A model generated the notes under the pieces. That model was not told where the DNA came from. It did not search any database and saw only the letters and a list, made by a program, of their open reading frames with translations. The translations under genes and the position numbers were made by a program. From Eopsaltria australis (lineage: Eukaryota > Chordata > Aves > Passeriformes > Petroicidae), in NCBI GenBank assembly GCA_034509425.1, contig JAVTVJ010000032.1, positions 5,715,501 to 5,779,500 of the forward strand: a stretch of 64,000 nt of DNA, given 5' to 3'. Below are positions 13,411-26,109 of the stretch, piece after piece; positions within the stretch are counted from its first letter, which is position 1; each line of letters starts with the position of its first letter.

Positions 13411-14799
13411 TTTAAATAGCTAGAAAGCACTGTTGTAGCCAACCAGTTTGCTTTTAACATTCGTTTTTCACGGGCAGTGCCTCCATACAAATGACAAATG
13501 CAACGCCAAGCAGTCAGAAAGCACGTTTCAGGTGTTTCACCACGGGCTGTGACAGCTCAGATCACTCCCTAGCAGTTATCCCGGCTGGGTCTGTCTAATA
13601 GGGGCAAAGGGCAGGATCAGGGGCTGTCATCTCCAAAGGGATGATGGCTGCCTCTCGTTTGACCTATCTTCCTTTTATAACAGCTGAGAGTAACCTGAAC
13701 TGCGTTTCAGCTCAGATACTTACTCTTAGCTGCTTCAAACGAACAGCAGGCAAAGAAGAAAAGAATCTTACAAAACAGCTAGAACACTCTATTTACCAGG
13801 ATGATTTTTATGCAGTCAGACATAATTAACTTTTAGTACTATTTACAATTTTTGAAATTTACTCAGTTTGGTCAGTAATTCCATTTTTGCATTCAGAGGA
13901 AATGCCTCTGGTGATGCCTCTGCCTTCTTAAAGGAAGAATGCAAAGTATTTTCAATATCATAATGCCTGCCAACAAAGCACTGATATACATTAGTTTGGA
14001 AATTATGGAGTGAGATGCATAATAATTCTCATGAAGAATAAGCAGGAATTCCAATTAAAAGGAAAATTGCAAAATATATCCAATCAAATGATGCAGATGA
14101 CAGGGAAATAGAACCATGAATTTTATCTGAGATAGTGATTGCTACAGATAGAGTGACAGAAGAATTTTTCACATTTTGAAATAGCTCTGGAGAGAAAAGC
14201 TTCACAGCTTTATTTAAAAAGTATTCAGACCAGAGGTGCTCCTGGTGATTAGCTGCTTTGAGAATTTCAGTTCTGACAATAAGCAGAGATACAGTTTAAG
14301 GAGCACCTTAAATTATAATTTTACCCATGAAATTAGTGTACACAAGAGCCAAATTACAATAAGCAGAGCAAACAGATTCACATGTACTTTGTGGACATGC
14401 ACATTTCATTTTTATGTTACTGAAGAGGATTTTATAACACAGAAAAAGAAAACATTCTCTGAAATGAAGTAGAATAATGTAAAACTGAGGGGAAGTGGTA
14501 GTTCTTGAAGGCTGTTAGAAGGACCTGCTAATTTCAACACAAGTTTGTGTTACCTTTTAAGCACTGATGAGGGTAATTCAACAGTATTCAATTTCAGAGT
14601 GGAAAAAAAAGTGCAACTAATCCTGCAATGAATTCACCTCTCCTGTGACCTCAATGGGACTCCTGGCCTATGGGTTTAAAACCAGCAAGGAGCACGAAGC
14701 ACTAACAGAGTATCAGTTTAACTTCAGGAAAAACCCTAAACACTGTGGTTAGTTGACCTTGTCTGGACACCACACACCCTTCTGTCACTCTCCTTGTCA
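13411..14799. other. Intergenic DNA without recognised genes
   Basis: No gene, RNA or clear repeat is seen. The open frame of 78 codons near 14.2-14.5 kb has no recognisable motif. Confidence 0.5.
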
Positions 14800-15525
14800 C
14801 CTGGACAGAGGAGAGAAGATGTAACAAAAGACTCATCAGTCCAGATAAGGACAAGAAGAGATCACTCACCAGTTACTCTTATGCACAAAACAGACATGGG
14901 AAAATTTGTTTCATTTATTACCAGTCAAATCAGAGCGGGGTGATGAGAAATAAAACCAAATCTCAAAGACTCTTTGCCCCATCCCTCCCTTCTTTATGGG
15001 CTCAGCTTCACTCCCAATTTCCTCTACCTTCTCTGTCCAGGAGCTCAGGGGGACAGGGAACAGGGATTGTGGTTAGCTCATCACATGTTGTCTCTGATGC
15101 TCCTTCCTCCTAAGAGGGAGGAATGCTCACACTCCCCCCCTGGTCCAGCGTGGGATCCCTCCTACAGGAGATGGTCCTTCATGGACTTCTCCAACTGAGT
15201 CCTTCCCATGGGCTGCAGTCCTGCACCGATTGCTCCAGCATGGATGGCCACAGGTCCTGCCAGGAGCCTGCTCCAGTGTGAGCTTCCCACGTGGTGGTCA
15301 CTCCCTCCTTTGGGCACCCACCTGCTCCAGCATGGGATCTTCCACAAGCTGTAGGTGGATGTCTGTTCCACTGTGCTTCTCCATCGCTGCAGGAGTACAA
15401 CTGCCCCACCACAGTCTTCACAAGAATCTGCAGAGGAATCTCTGCTCTAGTGCCTGGAGCACCTCCTGGCCCTATTCACTCTTCTGTGGGATCTGCCTGC
15501 ACAGAATAAATTGCAAAGGTAAAGA
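14800..15525 (-). mobile_element. Avian LTR-retroelement-like block, degraded
   Basis: A GC-richer block within AT-rich DNA. It carries repeated phrases such as TGCTCCAGCATGG / TGCTCCAGTGTGAGCTTCCCA / TGCTCCAGCATGGGATCTTCC at roughly 60-70 base spacing, and a run from ACCAGTCAAATCAGAGCGGG to GTGCCTGGAGCACCTCCTG. These phrases recall a family of interspersed LTR or endogenous-retrovirus-derived repeats seen across bird genomes. No intact coding gene remains. The orientation is a guess, and the family assignment rests on memory. Confidence 0.55.
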
Positions 15526-16714
15526 CAACTACCCATGAACAAGCCTTACCTACTGTCAGAGAGATCTGTATTTTGGTGAGCTGTTGTTGATACAAGGAGC
15601 AGGTTGGTACCTCATGAAACATCCTCTTGGTTGCTTCTTCTTTCTCACAGAATTTAAGTGCCTCTGGAGATGGCAGATTTTTTCCCACTACACAAAAAGC
15701 ATCTTTTCTCCCTTTACATTGCTTAGATGAAGGGAAATATCTTTGTGACTCAAAGCCTATCATTTCATGCAGATGCATAGAAAGAGTAAGGACAGAGTTG
15801 ATTTATTAATGGCCTCTCATCCTTTTGTCCTTTGCCCAGACATGCAGTAGGCACCAAACTCATTTGCTTCCATGATATGCTTCTTCCAGGAGATGGAAGA
15901 AAGGGGAGGAGACTTGCAAAAAGTTCTTAGCATGCAACCACAGTTACTGCATCTTAGTCCATTGAGAATACAGAAGAGCCTGGTTAGCAGGGTGCCTTTC
16001 TCCCTTTCTAGGAAGTTACACCGAAAACTATTGTCATGCAGGAAGAGTTCTTCAGCATTTAATCTAGTTATTTCAATAGAGCTAACTTTATCAGACCACT
16101 TCACAAGCTGATGTCCACACAGGCTTCTCTGCAGCATTTCATACAGAGATAAGCACCAGCCATGGGCTCTCTGCTCTGCATGGAGCCTATGTATTAATCC
16201 CTGCAGCACTCCGCTTGCAGGATCCATTGATTCCTGCAATCCCTCTGCTGGATTTCTGAGATTTCTTGCACAGAGACAAAGGTAACCTCAGTCAGTAACT
16301 TCTCCAAGTGCCCAGCCAAAGGTTCTGCCAAATCCCTCACACTCAAAGTTTCCCAGTCCACCAACTCTTCAAGACCATTAGTAGAACCAGCAAGCAGCGA
16401 GGAAAGCTGCCCTCCTTCTCCCAGCTCCCATGCAATGTGACAGAGGACTTAGACGCATCCTATCTAAATGGCATAATTATACTGGAAATTCTATCATCCT
16501 AGACTTTGACAACAGAAAGAAGAGAGGAACATCCTGGAATAATCCCAGAGCCAAGTGAACTGAACTGCCCTTGGGTGGCAGCTACTGCTCTTCTTTAAAT
16601 AGATAGGAAGCCTGCAGTAACTAAACACCAAAGAGATGCCTTATGGGGAGATCTGCCATGGTAAGTACAGAAAGGGATTAAAAAGGAAGGAAAACAGCAC
16701 AGGCACTGCAGGAC
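15526..16714. other. Intergenic DNA with a 140-codon minus-strand open frame of unknown meaning
   Basis: On the minus strand 16239-15817 is open for 140 codons and 15778-15476 for 100 codons. Neither protein shows a family motif that I recognise; the longer has six or so cysteines in its C-terminal half (for example RCSNCGCMLRTFC). Open frames of this length are expected a few times by chance in 64 kb. It may also be part of the neighbouring retroelement. Confidence 0.3.
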
Positions 16715-17180
16715 ACAGATATGTGAGGGTTCTTGAATATATTCAGGGTAGGGCAGCAAAGCTGGTGGCAGGGCTGGAAGCCATGTCCTGTGAGGAGCAG
16801 CTGAGGACTTTGGGCTTGTCTAGTTTCGAGAAAAGGAGGCTGAGGAGTGCTCTTTGCACCTTCCTTTGGAGTGGACGTGGAAAGGGAGATGCTGACCTCT
16901 TCTCCCTGGGATCCAGCAATAGGATGTGTGGGAATCATTCAAAACTGCATCAGAAAAATGTTAAGACTGGCTATTAGGAAGCATTTCTCTACAGAGTGGT
17001 CAAACCCTGGGAGAGGCTTCCTAGAGAGGTTGTTGACGCCCCAAACCTGTCAGTGTTTACGAGGCATTTGGACATACCCTTAGTAACACGCTTTAACTTC
17101 TGGTCAGCCCTAAGTGTCAGATGGTTGGACTAGATGATCAACACAGGTCCCTTCCCACTAAAACAGTTCTGTTCTTTTTC
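16715..17180 (+). mobile_element. CR1 LINE, truncated 3' copy
   Basis: Sense CR1 3' region: GGGCAGCAAAGCTGGTGGCAGGGCTGGAAG, then GAGGAGCAGCTGAGGACTTTGGGCTTGTCTAG, then CTATTAGGAAGCATTTCTCTACAGAG, and the 3' end TGGTTGGACTAGATGATCAACACAGGTCCCTTCCCACTA. Relatively little diverged. The open frame of 113 codons inside it is a by-product. Confidence 0.9.
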
Positions 17181-17464
17181 TACCATTACCCCTGCCTCAA
17201 CTGGTTTTTACTTCGATTTTTCAGATAGCATTTTGATAGTTAAGACAGCTAATTTTCTTTTTGTAAAGAATTGGCCATCTCCAGTTCATTGATATTAAAT
17301 GTGCATTAGTGTAAATGCATGGGTTTAATTACAGTTTATCTAACCACTGCTTGTTGTCCACTTAACTGGGAAGAAATAAGAAGTGGTAGTCACACTCTAA
17401 AGTTTTTTAAATAATAATGAAGCAGCAAGCAACCCACACAAGCCAGTAAAACCATGCCCAATAA

Positions 17465-17560
17465 AACTATCACAGAATCACAGAATATCAAATTTGGAGG
17501 AGACCTTCAAGATCATCTAGTCCAACCATTAACCTAGCACCACCATTAAGGAATGCTGCT
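17465..17560 (-). mobile_element. CR1 LINE 3'-end fragment, antisense
   Basis: Starts ATCACAGAATCACAGAATATC and continues GAGACCTTCAAGATCATCTAGTCCAACCATTAACC, the reverse complement of the CR1 3' terminus. About 95 bases remain, only 285 bases from the end of an oppositely oriented CR1 copy. Confidence 0.85.
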
Positions 17561-20500
17561 GACTAGAGAGATATACACATTCTATTTAGTAAGTAAAACT
17601 GATACTTCATTTGGCAAATAAATCAACCATCAGGCAATGCAAATAAAGTGAATTTGGAAGGTGATGTCATATCCTTACCCCAGGAAATATAAACACTTGA
17701 CACACCATCAGTTACCCACCACCACCACCCCCCATGAGACCCCCACATATAAAAACCAAACAAAGCTCTGGCATCAAAGAGATTTCCTTAAAAATTCTGG
17801 CTAAGCTCAAAAGCAGTTCTTCCTGTAAAGAATCTTTTTCATCAGGGAATCATGAAGAGAGAAAATTATTTAGCCACGTTTGTTCATAATTTAGAAGCCA
17901 AATTAAGCAACCCCATAATCTGTTTCACTTTTTAAAGACCCTTTTATTGATTCATCCCCAAACTTATTTGTGTTGTTTCTCTCTTCTGGGAGGCTCATTT
18001 AAGTGAGGAAGTGGACCTTGCCTAAGCATCCTGAGTATCCACTCAGCCCAGTGCTCCTAGGCAATTTTCCTCTGCTCCATTAACAGCATCTCTGCTGTGC
18101 TGCTGCCTGCCTGACACTTTCCATGACGCACCAGCGATCTGATTCAGATGTGGCTCCATTTGCCTGGTACAAGGCTCCCTCACTGAAGGCTCCTTTTTCC
18201 AGAGTCTTGATGTTGCATCTTTCTCCTCCTAGCAGGAAAATTCTTCCTTCCCATCATGAAGCCCCGCTAACCCTAACCTGTGCTTGCAGCTCTACCTGTG
18301 CAATGTACAGCATTCCCCACAGATAACATAACATGGACCCTCTGCAGGCAAAGGCACCTTCAGGATGATATAGGATTTCTCCATGTGAGTTCCCAACCCT
18401 GAAGGAAGCCAGCTGTCATCAGACCTTTCATGCACTACAAACAAGGGAGCAGACTACTGACAATCACAGGCATGTGAGGAAACTGGTGACATTGCTGGAG
18501 GGAAGAGCCAGCTGTATGGACTCTTGAGTGGCTTTGGCATGGAAATAAATCTTACACAGCATAAGACCTCTAAAAACAGAGATGAACCAAGCCATAGCAT
18601 GAAGCTGCTCCTGCTGCAACTGCTGCTTGTGTGAGAGAGGCAATGCTGAGAGCCCTCAGAACCTGATTATCCGAATCCAGATGGGTGGTAGTCCTAGAGG
18701 CTGTGCACATTTCTTAGAATCAGCTAACACATCAGATAATCACAGCCAAGCATTTCCTTGCCCAAAAAAATCAAGATGTGCTCTTAGTCAAAGCAACCAC
18801 AACTTGACTGTTGTATCTGCAAAGCTGCTTCCTGCTATCAAACAAATTAGACTGTGTTTTACCTGAGAAATTGAATTACTACCTGCCATAAGACTCTTCT
18901 AGTCCTTGATGTAGCAGGGAAATAAGCATCTCTTCACTGCACTCTCACCCTTTCCTAGATCTAACCATTGAAAAAGTTCTTGAAACATATAATTCACAAG
19001 CAGATGCTTTCATCAGACAGCTCACTTGCACTGCAGCAGGTAAGTCACTTCTGAGACATGTGGGAACACTGCTCAGTACAACGAAGGCAGAGCTGCTGGT
19101 TGCCTGGAGAATGCTACATACCACGTAGGATGCTGCTGCATCAGCAAGCTGGTTTCTTTCCTATCATCCAGGGCAAGCAAAGGTCTATTTTACTTTGTAA
19201 TCTGTTTCGGAAAAAAAAGTTTCCATCTGAGAAAGAACTTTGGGATAACCTCCAGTTGCTGTATTCTGCAACTGATGGACAACGAACTCATCATGTAAAC
19301 AGTTTTCCAATTAAGATCAAGATTTGCCATATTGAGTCCAGCATAAAATCCTTTTAACCTGGCACCCTCTTTGCAATGGAAAGCACATCCAGCCATTTCA
19401 TGGGAAATCAGAAGGTTGGAATGAACCCTCAAGCTTCTATTTTTAATGGTCCTAATGCCTGCAGTTTAATATCTCAGATGCTTTGTCATCTTCCATTCAT
19501 AGATATTCCAGATGGGAATGTGGCAGATGCTTAATATTAAAGGATGATGTGCCCAGGGATATGACATGTGTCTTACTGCATTAGGAGGAAAGCATGCAAG
19601 CAAGAATGCAGAAGTGAGGACCTGTGTATTCACAGACTGAACCCTCATGAAAGTTTTCACTGCCACTTCCATAATTGTATTTTCCCAGGGGTATTTAATT
19701 ATGACCTTTTTTATTCTGGATCTTCACTGATATTTTCCAAAACAGAACTATATCCTCCCAAGTAAACACATTTATTTATGACTGTGGTGCCAAAGGAGAC
19801 CAAATATAGCAAGAGTCGTGAAGGTGTTTCTCTTCCTGTCCCTATTTCCAAACAACCTACTTTTCAAGTTAGGCATGGCTTGCCTAGGAAGACTTCTACA
19901 CTTACAACACATCCAGGGCCTGGAACTTGGGCTACAGCAGACAAAAACAGTGGCTGAAATATGCCCAGCACCCAAATAACAAGCACATAAAACAGAGATA
20001 AACAGAGATAAAACATTGCACATCCACTTTTTCCATAGATTTTGTCTTCATATTGCACTCTATGCCTAAGGGGAAAAATCTGGGGCAGAGTTTTTTGCTG
20101 GTCCAGTGTGTCATTGATTTCCTTTGAGAGTTTTTAAGAACAACAGAATGTGTCTGTCCCTGTATTTTTGAAGTATTTGTATCAGCAAGCTAAAAAAATA
20201 TAAGAAGAAAAACAAAGGTGATCTGAGGAAAACAGAGAACAAGCAAAAACCCTGTAGGAGATTTTTCTTCTAGTTTATCATTCTTTCCTGCAGTTGTTTT
20301 TTATTCCATTTTCTTACATTAATCTTAAAAAAACTCAACACATGTTCATTAATTTTTTTCCCAGCCATTTTATTAGACCATTGCCATGGCTGGACTTCAG
20401 AACAATAGAAATGCTGTGAGGAAACAAAAAATCAATTGGACTTTATTTATCTAAACTACCAAAATTTAAATACCCTGTCCCAGAAAAAGCTTTTGTTAAA

Positions 20501-21309
20501 TAAATGTGATTTCCCCTGAAAGATCTTAATTTGTCTATACTGAGATTCTGTCAATATCAAGCAAATAGTGCTCTGTTAAGGCTAATCAGAGGTGTGGTGA
20601 TTTCTAAACCTTCTGTTTAGATGGCTGTTACTGTTTGCCAGTATTTATTACCTGCAATAGAGCTCACTTGAAAGAAATAAACCATCCATCAATAGGACAT
20701 GGCCCTTCAGCAGTTGTTTTATCAACTGCTTCAAGTATCATTCATTTTCATTAACTGTTTCATCAAACATGTCTGTCTTTCATCTTTTTCCAAAAAACTG
20801 CCACAGGAAACTACCACTGACACATCACCCCTTGCAATGATGATATTTTGGGTTGTTTTTTTTTTTTTTGTTGTTTGCATTATACTTTTCAATCTCCCCC
20901 ACAGAAAGAAGGCAGGCAAATGATAGTATGTTTTACTGAACCATACAAGAAAAAAAAAAAAAACAGTTCAGCATGCATCTTCAGACATGCAGCCCTTCAA
21001 CACACTGGTTAAAAAGAGTAAAGTGCTTTTACTATTTACACTTATTTACATGTCATATTAAAACATGCAAATGTTAGAACCATAAAACAAGAGAATAATA
21101 CTAAAAGTGTACTCACATTGCTGTAGAAACTGAGCTTGATTTTTTTCTGCTACATGATTGAGAAGTAATTGAATGCAAATCAACATCTTGGCACCCTGAC
21201 ATTTTAGGATAATTAAGGTGTAAGACACAACAAAGAGATATTTGAAATGCTTTTGTTAAAAAAATATATTAGAAAAGGTTTTCAGGTAGAAAACCTCAGT
21301 TAACCAGGG
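17561..21309. other. Intergenic DNA without recognised genes
   Basis: AT-rich, with homopolymer tracts at 20861-20870 (T) and 20949-20962 (A). Open frames up to 99 codons show no recognisable motif. No RNA gene is seen. Confidence 0.55.
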
Positions 21310-21625
21310 CTGATGATAAATGATTGAGAGTGGCTTAGTGACCTCTTCCAGCAGCTCCCTCAGTACCCTTGGATGGATCCCATCAGCCCCATGGAGCTGT
21401 GAATGTCTCAGTGGCACAGCTGTCCCCAGCTGCTTCCTCCTGCATTGCAGGGGCTCTGTTCTACTCCGTGTCCCTGGCTACCAGCTCAAGGGCTGGTTGT
21501 CCTGAGGAAATGAGTCCTTCTGTTAAAGACTGAGGCAAAGAAAGTATTAAGTACCTCACCCTTTTCCTCTTCCTTGGTTACAGTGCTCCACTCAGCATCC
21601 AATAAAGGATGGAGATTTTCCTTGG
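21310..21625 (-). mobile_element. CR1 LINE ORF2 fragment, start of reverse-transcriptase region, antisense
   Basis: The minus strand reads GADGIHPRVLRELLEE then VTKPLSII, the conserved CR1 ORF2 segment at the start of the reverse-transcriptase domain, and upstream in element order comes the match to 'LLDAE' and 'LNTFFA'-type residues with stops and frameshifts. This is an internal piece of the LINE; it is not continuous with the adjacent CR1 3' end, so it was probably a separate insertion. Confidence 0.8.
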
Positions 21626-21689
21626 CCCAATTAGAATACATTTCTTCCCAAATACCACACATGATCTAACAATACATTGTTCAAAATTT

Positions 21690-22430
21690 GGTACAGAATC
21701 ATGGAATCATAGAATGTTAAGGGGTTGAAATGGACTTTACAGGTCATCTAGTCCCAGCCTCCCCTACCGTGGCCAGGGACACCTCCCACTGGACCAGGCT
21801 TCTCAAGGCCTTAGCCAGCCTGGCTTTGAATATCGCAAGGGCTGGGGCATTCAAAACCTTCCTGAGCAGCCTGTTCCAGTGTCTCACCATCCTCAGAGTA
21901 AAACAATTCTTTCTAATATCTGACCTAAATTTCCCCTCTTTAAATTTGAACCCATTACTCCTTGTCCTATCACTACAGTTCCTGACAAAGAGTTCCTCTT
22001 GTGCTTCCCTGCAGGCCCCCTTCAGATACTGGAAGGTGTCTCCACACAACCTTCTCTTCTCCAGGCTGAACAGCCCCCACTTCCTTAGCCTGTCTTCAAT
22101 AGGGGAGATGCTCCAGCCCTCTTATCAACTTCATGGCCCTTCTCTGGACTTGCTCCAGCAGTTCCATGTCCTTCCTGTGTTGGTGGTACTGGAGCTGGAT
22201 GCAGGGCTCCAGGTGGAGTCTCACAGAGCAGAGCAGAGGAGGAGAATCACCTCCTTCGACCCACTGGCCATGCTGATTTTGATGCAGGCCAGGATTTAAT
22301 TGTCTCTCTGGGCTGTGAGCTCACACTGCCAGTTTATGGTGAGTTTTTCATCAATCACCAACCCCAAATCTTTCTCTGCAGGGCTGCTCTCTATCACCTC
22401 TCCACCTTATCTTTGGCATAGAAAAGAATC
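21690..22430 (-). mobile_element. CR1 LINE 3' region, about 740 bases, antisense
   Basis: Begins with the antisense 3' terminus (ATGGAATCATAGAATGTTAAGG then GGACTTTACAGGTCATCTAGTCC) and runs through the complete CR1 3' segment to GAGTTTTTCATCAATCACCAACCCC and CTCTATCACCTCTCCACC. It is the least decayed CR1 copy in the upstream half. The 189-codon plus-strand open frame inside it is antisense to the element and not a gene. Confidence 0.93.
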
Positions 22431-25400
22431 ACTGGCTCCAAACAAATAAATTTAATGAGGGCACAAAGAACAGAGATACCTGAATTACAGATAGCTAATA
22501 TAAGATTTCTTTGATGAAAGACAGCTAGAGAAATTTAATGTTAGAAAGCTGGAAGAGACAAAAAGGAAAACAAAGGACTTCCTAGACTTTTAAGATAAGT
22601 TTGGTATTCAGGGCAATTAAAACTATATTAAACTAGATTAACTGAAACTCTTTGGAGCTCAATATATCTTGCAGACTGTTCTCAGTCTCCATCCCTATTT
22701 AAAAGAAAATCAAACCTTCTTTTAATTAAACAATTTGACCTTCATTCTTCTTAGGGAACAACTTTCAGTTTCTACAGGATAATGAAAAACAAGTGAGTGG
22801 AACCAATGCCACTTTATGTCTAACAGAGCCCAGGAGCTACAGTCAAGAATGCAATTTAATAGCTGGAAGATGTCACAATTATTTGAGAAGACAGAACTAC
22901 ATAACTTATAAATAAGAAGGTAATTAAAGCATGATATAAACTCAGCTGGTACCTCAACTAGTGTTTATATTTTATTGAACTCTACAACCTGGACTAAAAC
23001 TTGACATGTTTGTATCAAACACTTTCAGTTTGATTTCATGCAGAGCCGTGAGGCATTTCCAAGAATGGAACTAAAGGACAGTATTTTCATTTTCTCACAT
23101 CAACAAATTTTTACAAGCTTTTCTTTGAGACATGCCTGGTTGAAAGGCCTTGAAATTTGAACTGGGGAATTTTTTGATGACATAAAATGTCCCTGGAAAA
23201 AGTAACTTTAAGTTAGCACACTCTCAAAATATTGCTCAACCTTCAAAAAATCACAGTTCATATATGCTGAATAGAGAATTGTTATTAACTTTTTCAAGAA
23301 AATTTCAGCAAAATGTTGATTAGAGTGAGAATCCTGTGGGCTACTGTTGAGCTGGAATTTTATTCTGCAGGACCACATCTGAGCAGGCTTTGTCCAGGTT
23401 AACAGCTGGAACCAATCTGTAGTACCTGAGAAGTACAGAAAGACAGGTTCAAATACTCACTCACTGGAAAGCCAGGCCAGAGGAAAGCCCATACATTTAC
23501 AATGTTCTGTCTTAATCCTATATGTTAGATGTTTTTATTATGCTTTTTTTTTTTTTTAATAATAGTGTGGAAAACTATTTAGATTTACAAAGCTAAGCAC
23601 TTAGAATTTAGAAAATACTCAAGTTTCCTGTACAAAGACTTTTTTTGGAAATCTTCTTCCCTTACTCCAATTACATACCTGTGACCTCAAATGATCAGGG
23701 AAGTTCAAGGAAAATTTTCCAAAAATATAGCCAAAGGATTTTTCCCCTTAATTTAGCCCATTTGTAAAGATATGTAATACTTCATAAAACTCTCAACACT
23801 GTAATTTGTGTTTGTAGAATCTATCATGGTAATTGCTGATTATTGCTTCTAGCTTTTCCTTTTAAATGCACCCTCCCAGACTCCTAATTCTAGGTTAGTC
23901 CCTTTCCTGTGATAAGCACATTCAGTTTTCATCAAAGGGAATGGAAATGCCACATGCACAACTTGTAATCTGCACTTGTGCTTGCTACTTTGCTCTGATC
24001 ACAAGAGGTGATACTTGCATAGCAATGAGCATCTCCCCATGCTGGGAAGCCACGCTTCTGCTGAGCAACCCTGAAGTACACTGGTGATTTTGCCACACTA
24101 TTCCTTTACCAAATCAAACTTAATTTTCTACCTGTCGTGTCTCCATATGTCCTTCCTTCTACTTACCAAAGATTATAAGTGACTGAGTTCAATGGTTTTT
24201 TTTCCATATGGATTATTTACCAGTTCCTTTACAATGAGTCACATTTTCATGTTTTTCTTAGTCTCTTATTAAAACTGGCCCTGTTGAATTTGCAATTAAC
24301 CTTTTCTTTAATCTGAAGATCTGAAAGTGCTCTTTCAGAAGATGTGTTGAAACAGGTTAACAGTAAGTAAGCTTTTATAAAGGTATCACAAATGCAGTAT
24401 ATGATATGCAAAAAATTAGCAAGTGATTTATGAGTTCAACCATAGAAGAAATGAAATGTGACATTCAGCTCATGTTTGGGCACATCAGTCTTTGTAATTT
24501 GGAAACACACTTTGTTATAATTATGTGCTTCCAGACTATGCTTCCTTCCAATGGATTTGCCAATTATAAGCCAACTAATATGCCAAATCAATTGATGCTC
24601 TGTCTAATGCACAAACAATTGCAAATTTGATTCCTGCTGAAAGGGCTGTTTTTCTACCAATACAGCAAAATGAATTGTTGAATTGTGACTATGTAGCCAT
24701 CTCTTTTCTCCCACATATATGGAAGCTGGAAGGCAAAAGGAAATTGTGCAGCATTAAGGCAGAATCAGTTCTGGAGGGAGCAGGAACCTTGAATTCTGAC
24801 AAGATGACCTAGATATAGCAGTATTGCATTTCCACAGTGGTTTCCATGATTTTACATAATTTTTGAATAATACCTGATGAAATGTCAAACCAGCTGAGAG
24901 TAAAGAGGCTTTTACCATCTTAATACAGCAGACAGCTTTCAATTTTTTCAGTAGGAACAGCAAATTTTTTTGTGGGAGCTCAGCAGGTATTCCACAGCAT
25001 CTTGTTCATTGCTTCAGAAAAAAATATGACTTTACTATCAATCTGTTATACAATAGAAAAGTTTATTGAGTAACTAATAGAAAGTTCTGAAAATGGTTGA
25101 GAATCTGCCTATTTCCTCACAGCTTGCAAACATGCTTGGAGCAGAGGGACTTGCCAAAGAAATAAATATGTAACCAGACCTGCCAACATTCACTCATTCA
25201 AAACTACATTCTTTCATACTGAATTCATTTTAATGTTGTCAAGTTTTTCCCTTTAGGGATAAAGGACATTTACCATGAATATTATGAGACATTGACAAAA
25301 ATCTTACTGCTTTTTATTCCCTGCGGACACTGAATTTGTGAGTGAGAAAATGGTATTTCACCTAATAGCCCACACAGTGGCAATGTACTCATTCTGGAGT

Positions 25401-26109
25401 AATTCTGTTCATATCTTGCTTTTCAATGTACTCAAAAATTACTCAGAATTCTGAGTAATTCTGTCCATATCTTGTTTTAAAAGCAATACTCCCTTTCCAT
25501 CTCAAGAAAAGCATCCCTCACAGACCAGCATCTGAAGCACTGACAGGGTCATTCAAGTATTTTCTTTTGACCAGGTTAACACAGGGAGGGCCAGAAAGGT
25601 TCTTTAATCTGCTCAAAGCCTCTGTTCAGATTGCCTTGTCAGATGGATGCCTTTGACAAACTGCCTTAATAAAAGCAACAATAGCACTGAAGTCAGCTAC
25701 AAATCTTCAATAATAATTGAATTCTATAACATTGAATTCTATTCTAAGAAAGAAACTCTATGAATGGTCAATTTTTGTTTAGTTTTGTTTGTACAAGCTG
25801 TGTCTCAGACAGAAGTTACATCTCTCCCTACCACTTCTTGCTGTTATTGTTAAAACAAAATTATTATTTCATAATTTTTCCATCTTTTTTAACTCAAACC
25901 CCACAGGTTTTGCACTCTTCTCAGCCTCTGTGTTGTGAATACATCAAATCATGCAGTTCTACAAACACCGGGTTTATAAGTGTCAGAAAGTTGCCTCCTA
26001 AATTAACAAAATCACAGTATTGTCTGGAACTCAAAGACCCTACATTCATGATGCATCAAAACTGCTATTTTTTTAAGTGCACATGCAGCTTTGTGAAGTT
26101 TGGTATGAT
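22431..26109. other. Intergenic DNA, AT-rich, with a local duplication at 25.4 kb
   Basis: No gene supported. A diverged direct duplication of about 43-54 bases occupies 25381-25478. A T tract occurs near 23,545. Otherwise single-copy-looking. Confidence 0.5.
25381..25478 (+). repeat. Two-copy direct duplication
   Basis: CAATGTACTC is followed by GAGTAATTCTGTTCATATCTTGCTTTT in copy 1 (25381-25423) and by GAGTAATTCTGTCCATATCTTGTTTTA in copy 2 (25425-25479), the second with an 11-base inner expansion. A recent local duplication is the simplest reading. Confidence 0.7.

Noticed and set aside
15162..15421. Small secreted-like minus-strand frames in the LTR-like block
   Set aside because: They arise from the repeated CTCCAGCATGG phrases; no conserved start or domain.
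15817..16239. Minus-strand open frame of 140 codons as a possible gene
   Set aside because: No recognisable motif, promoter or splice context; such lengths are expected a few times by chance in 64 kb.
21730..22299. Plus-strand open frame of 189 codons
   Set aside because: Antisense to the CR1 3' region; CR1 non-coding DNA is often open on this strand.
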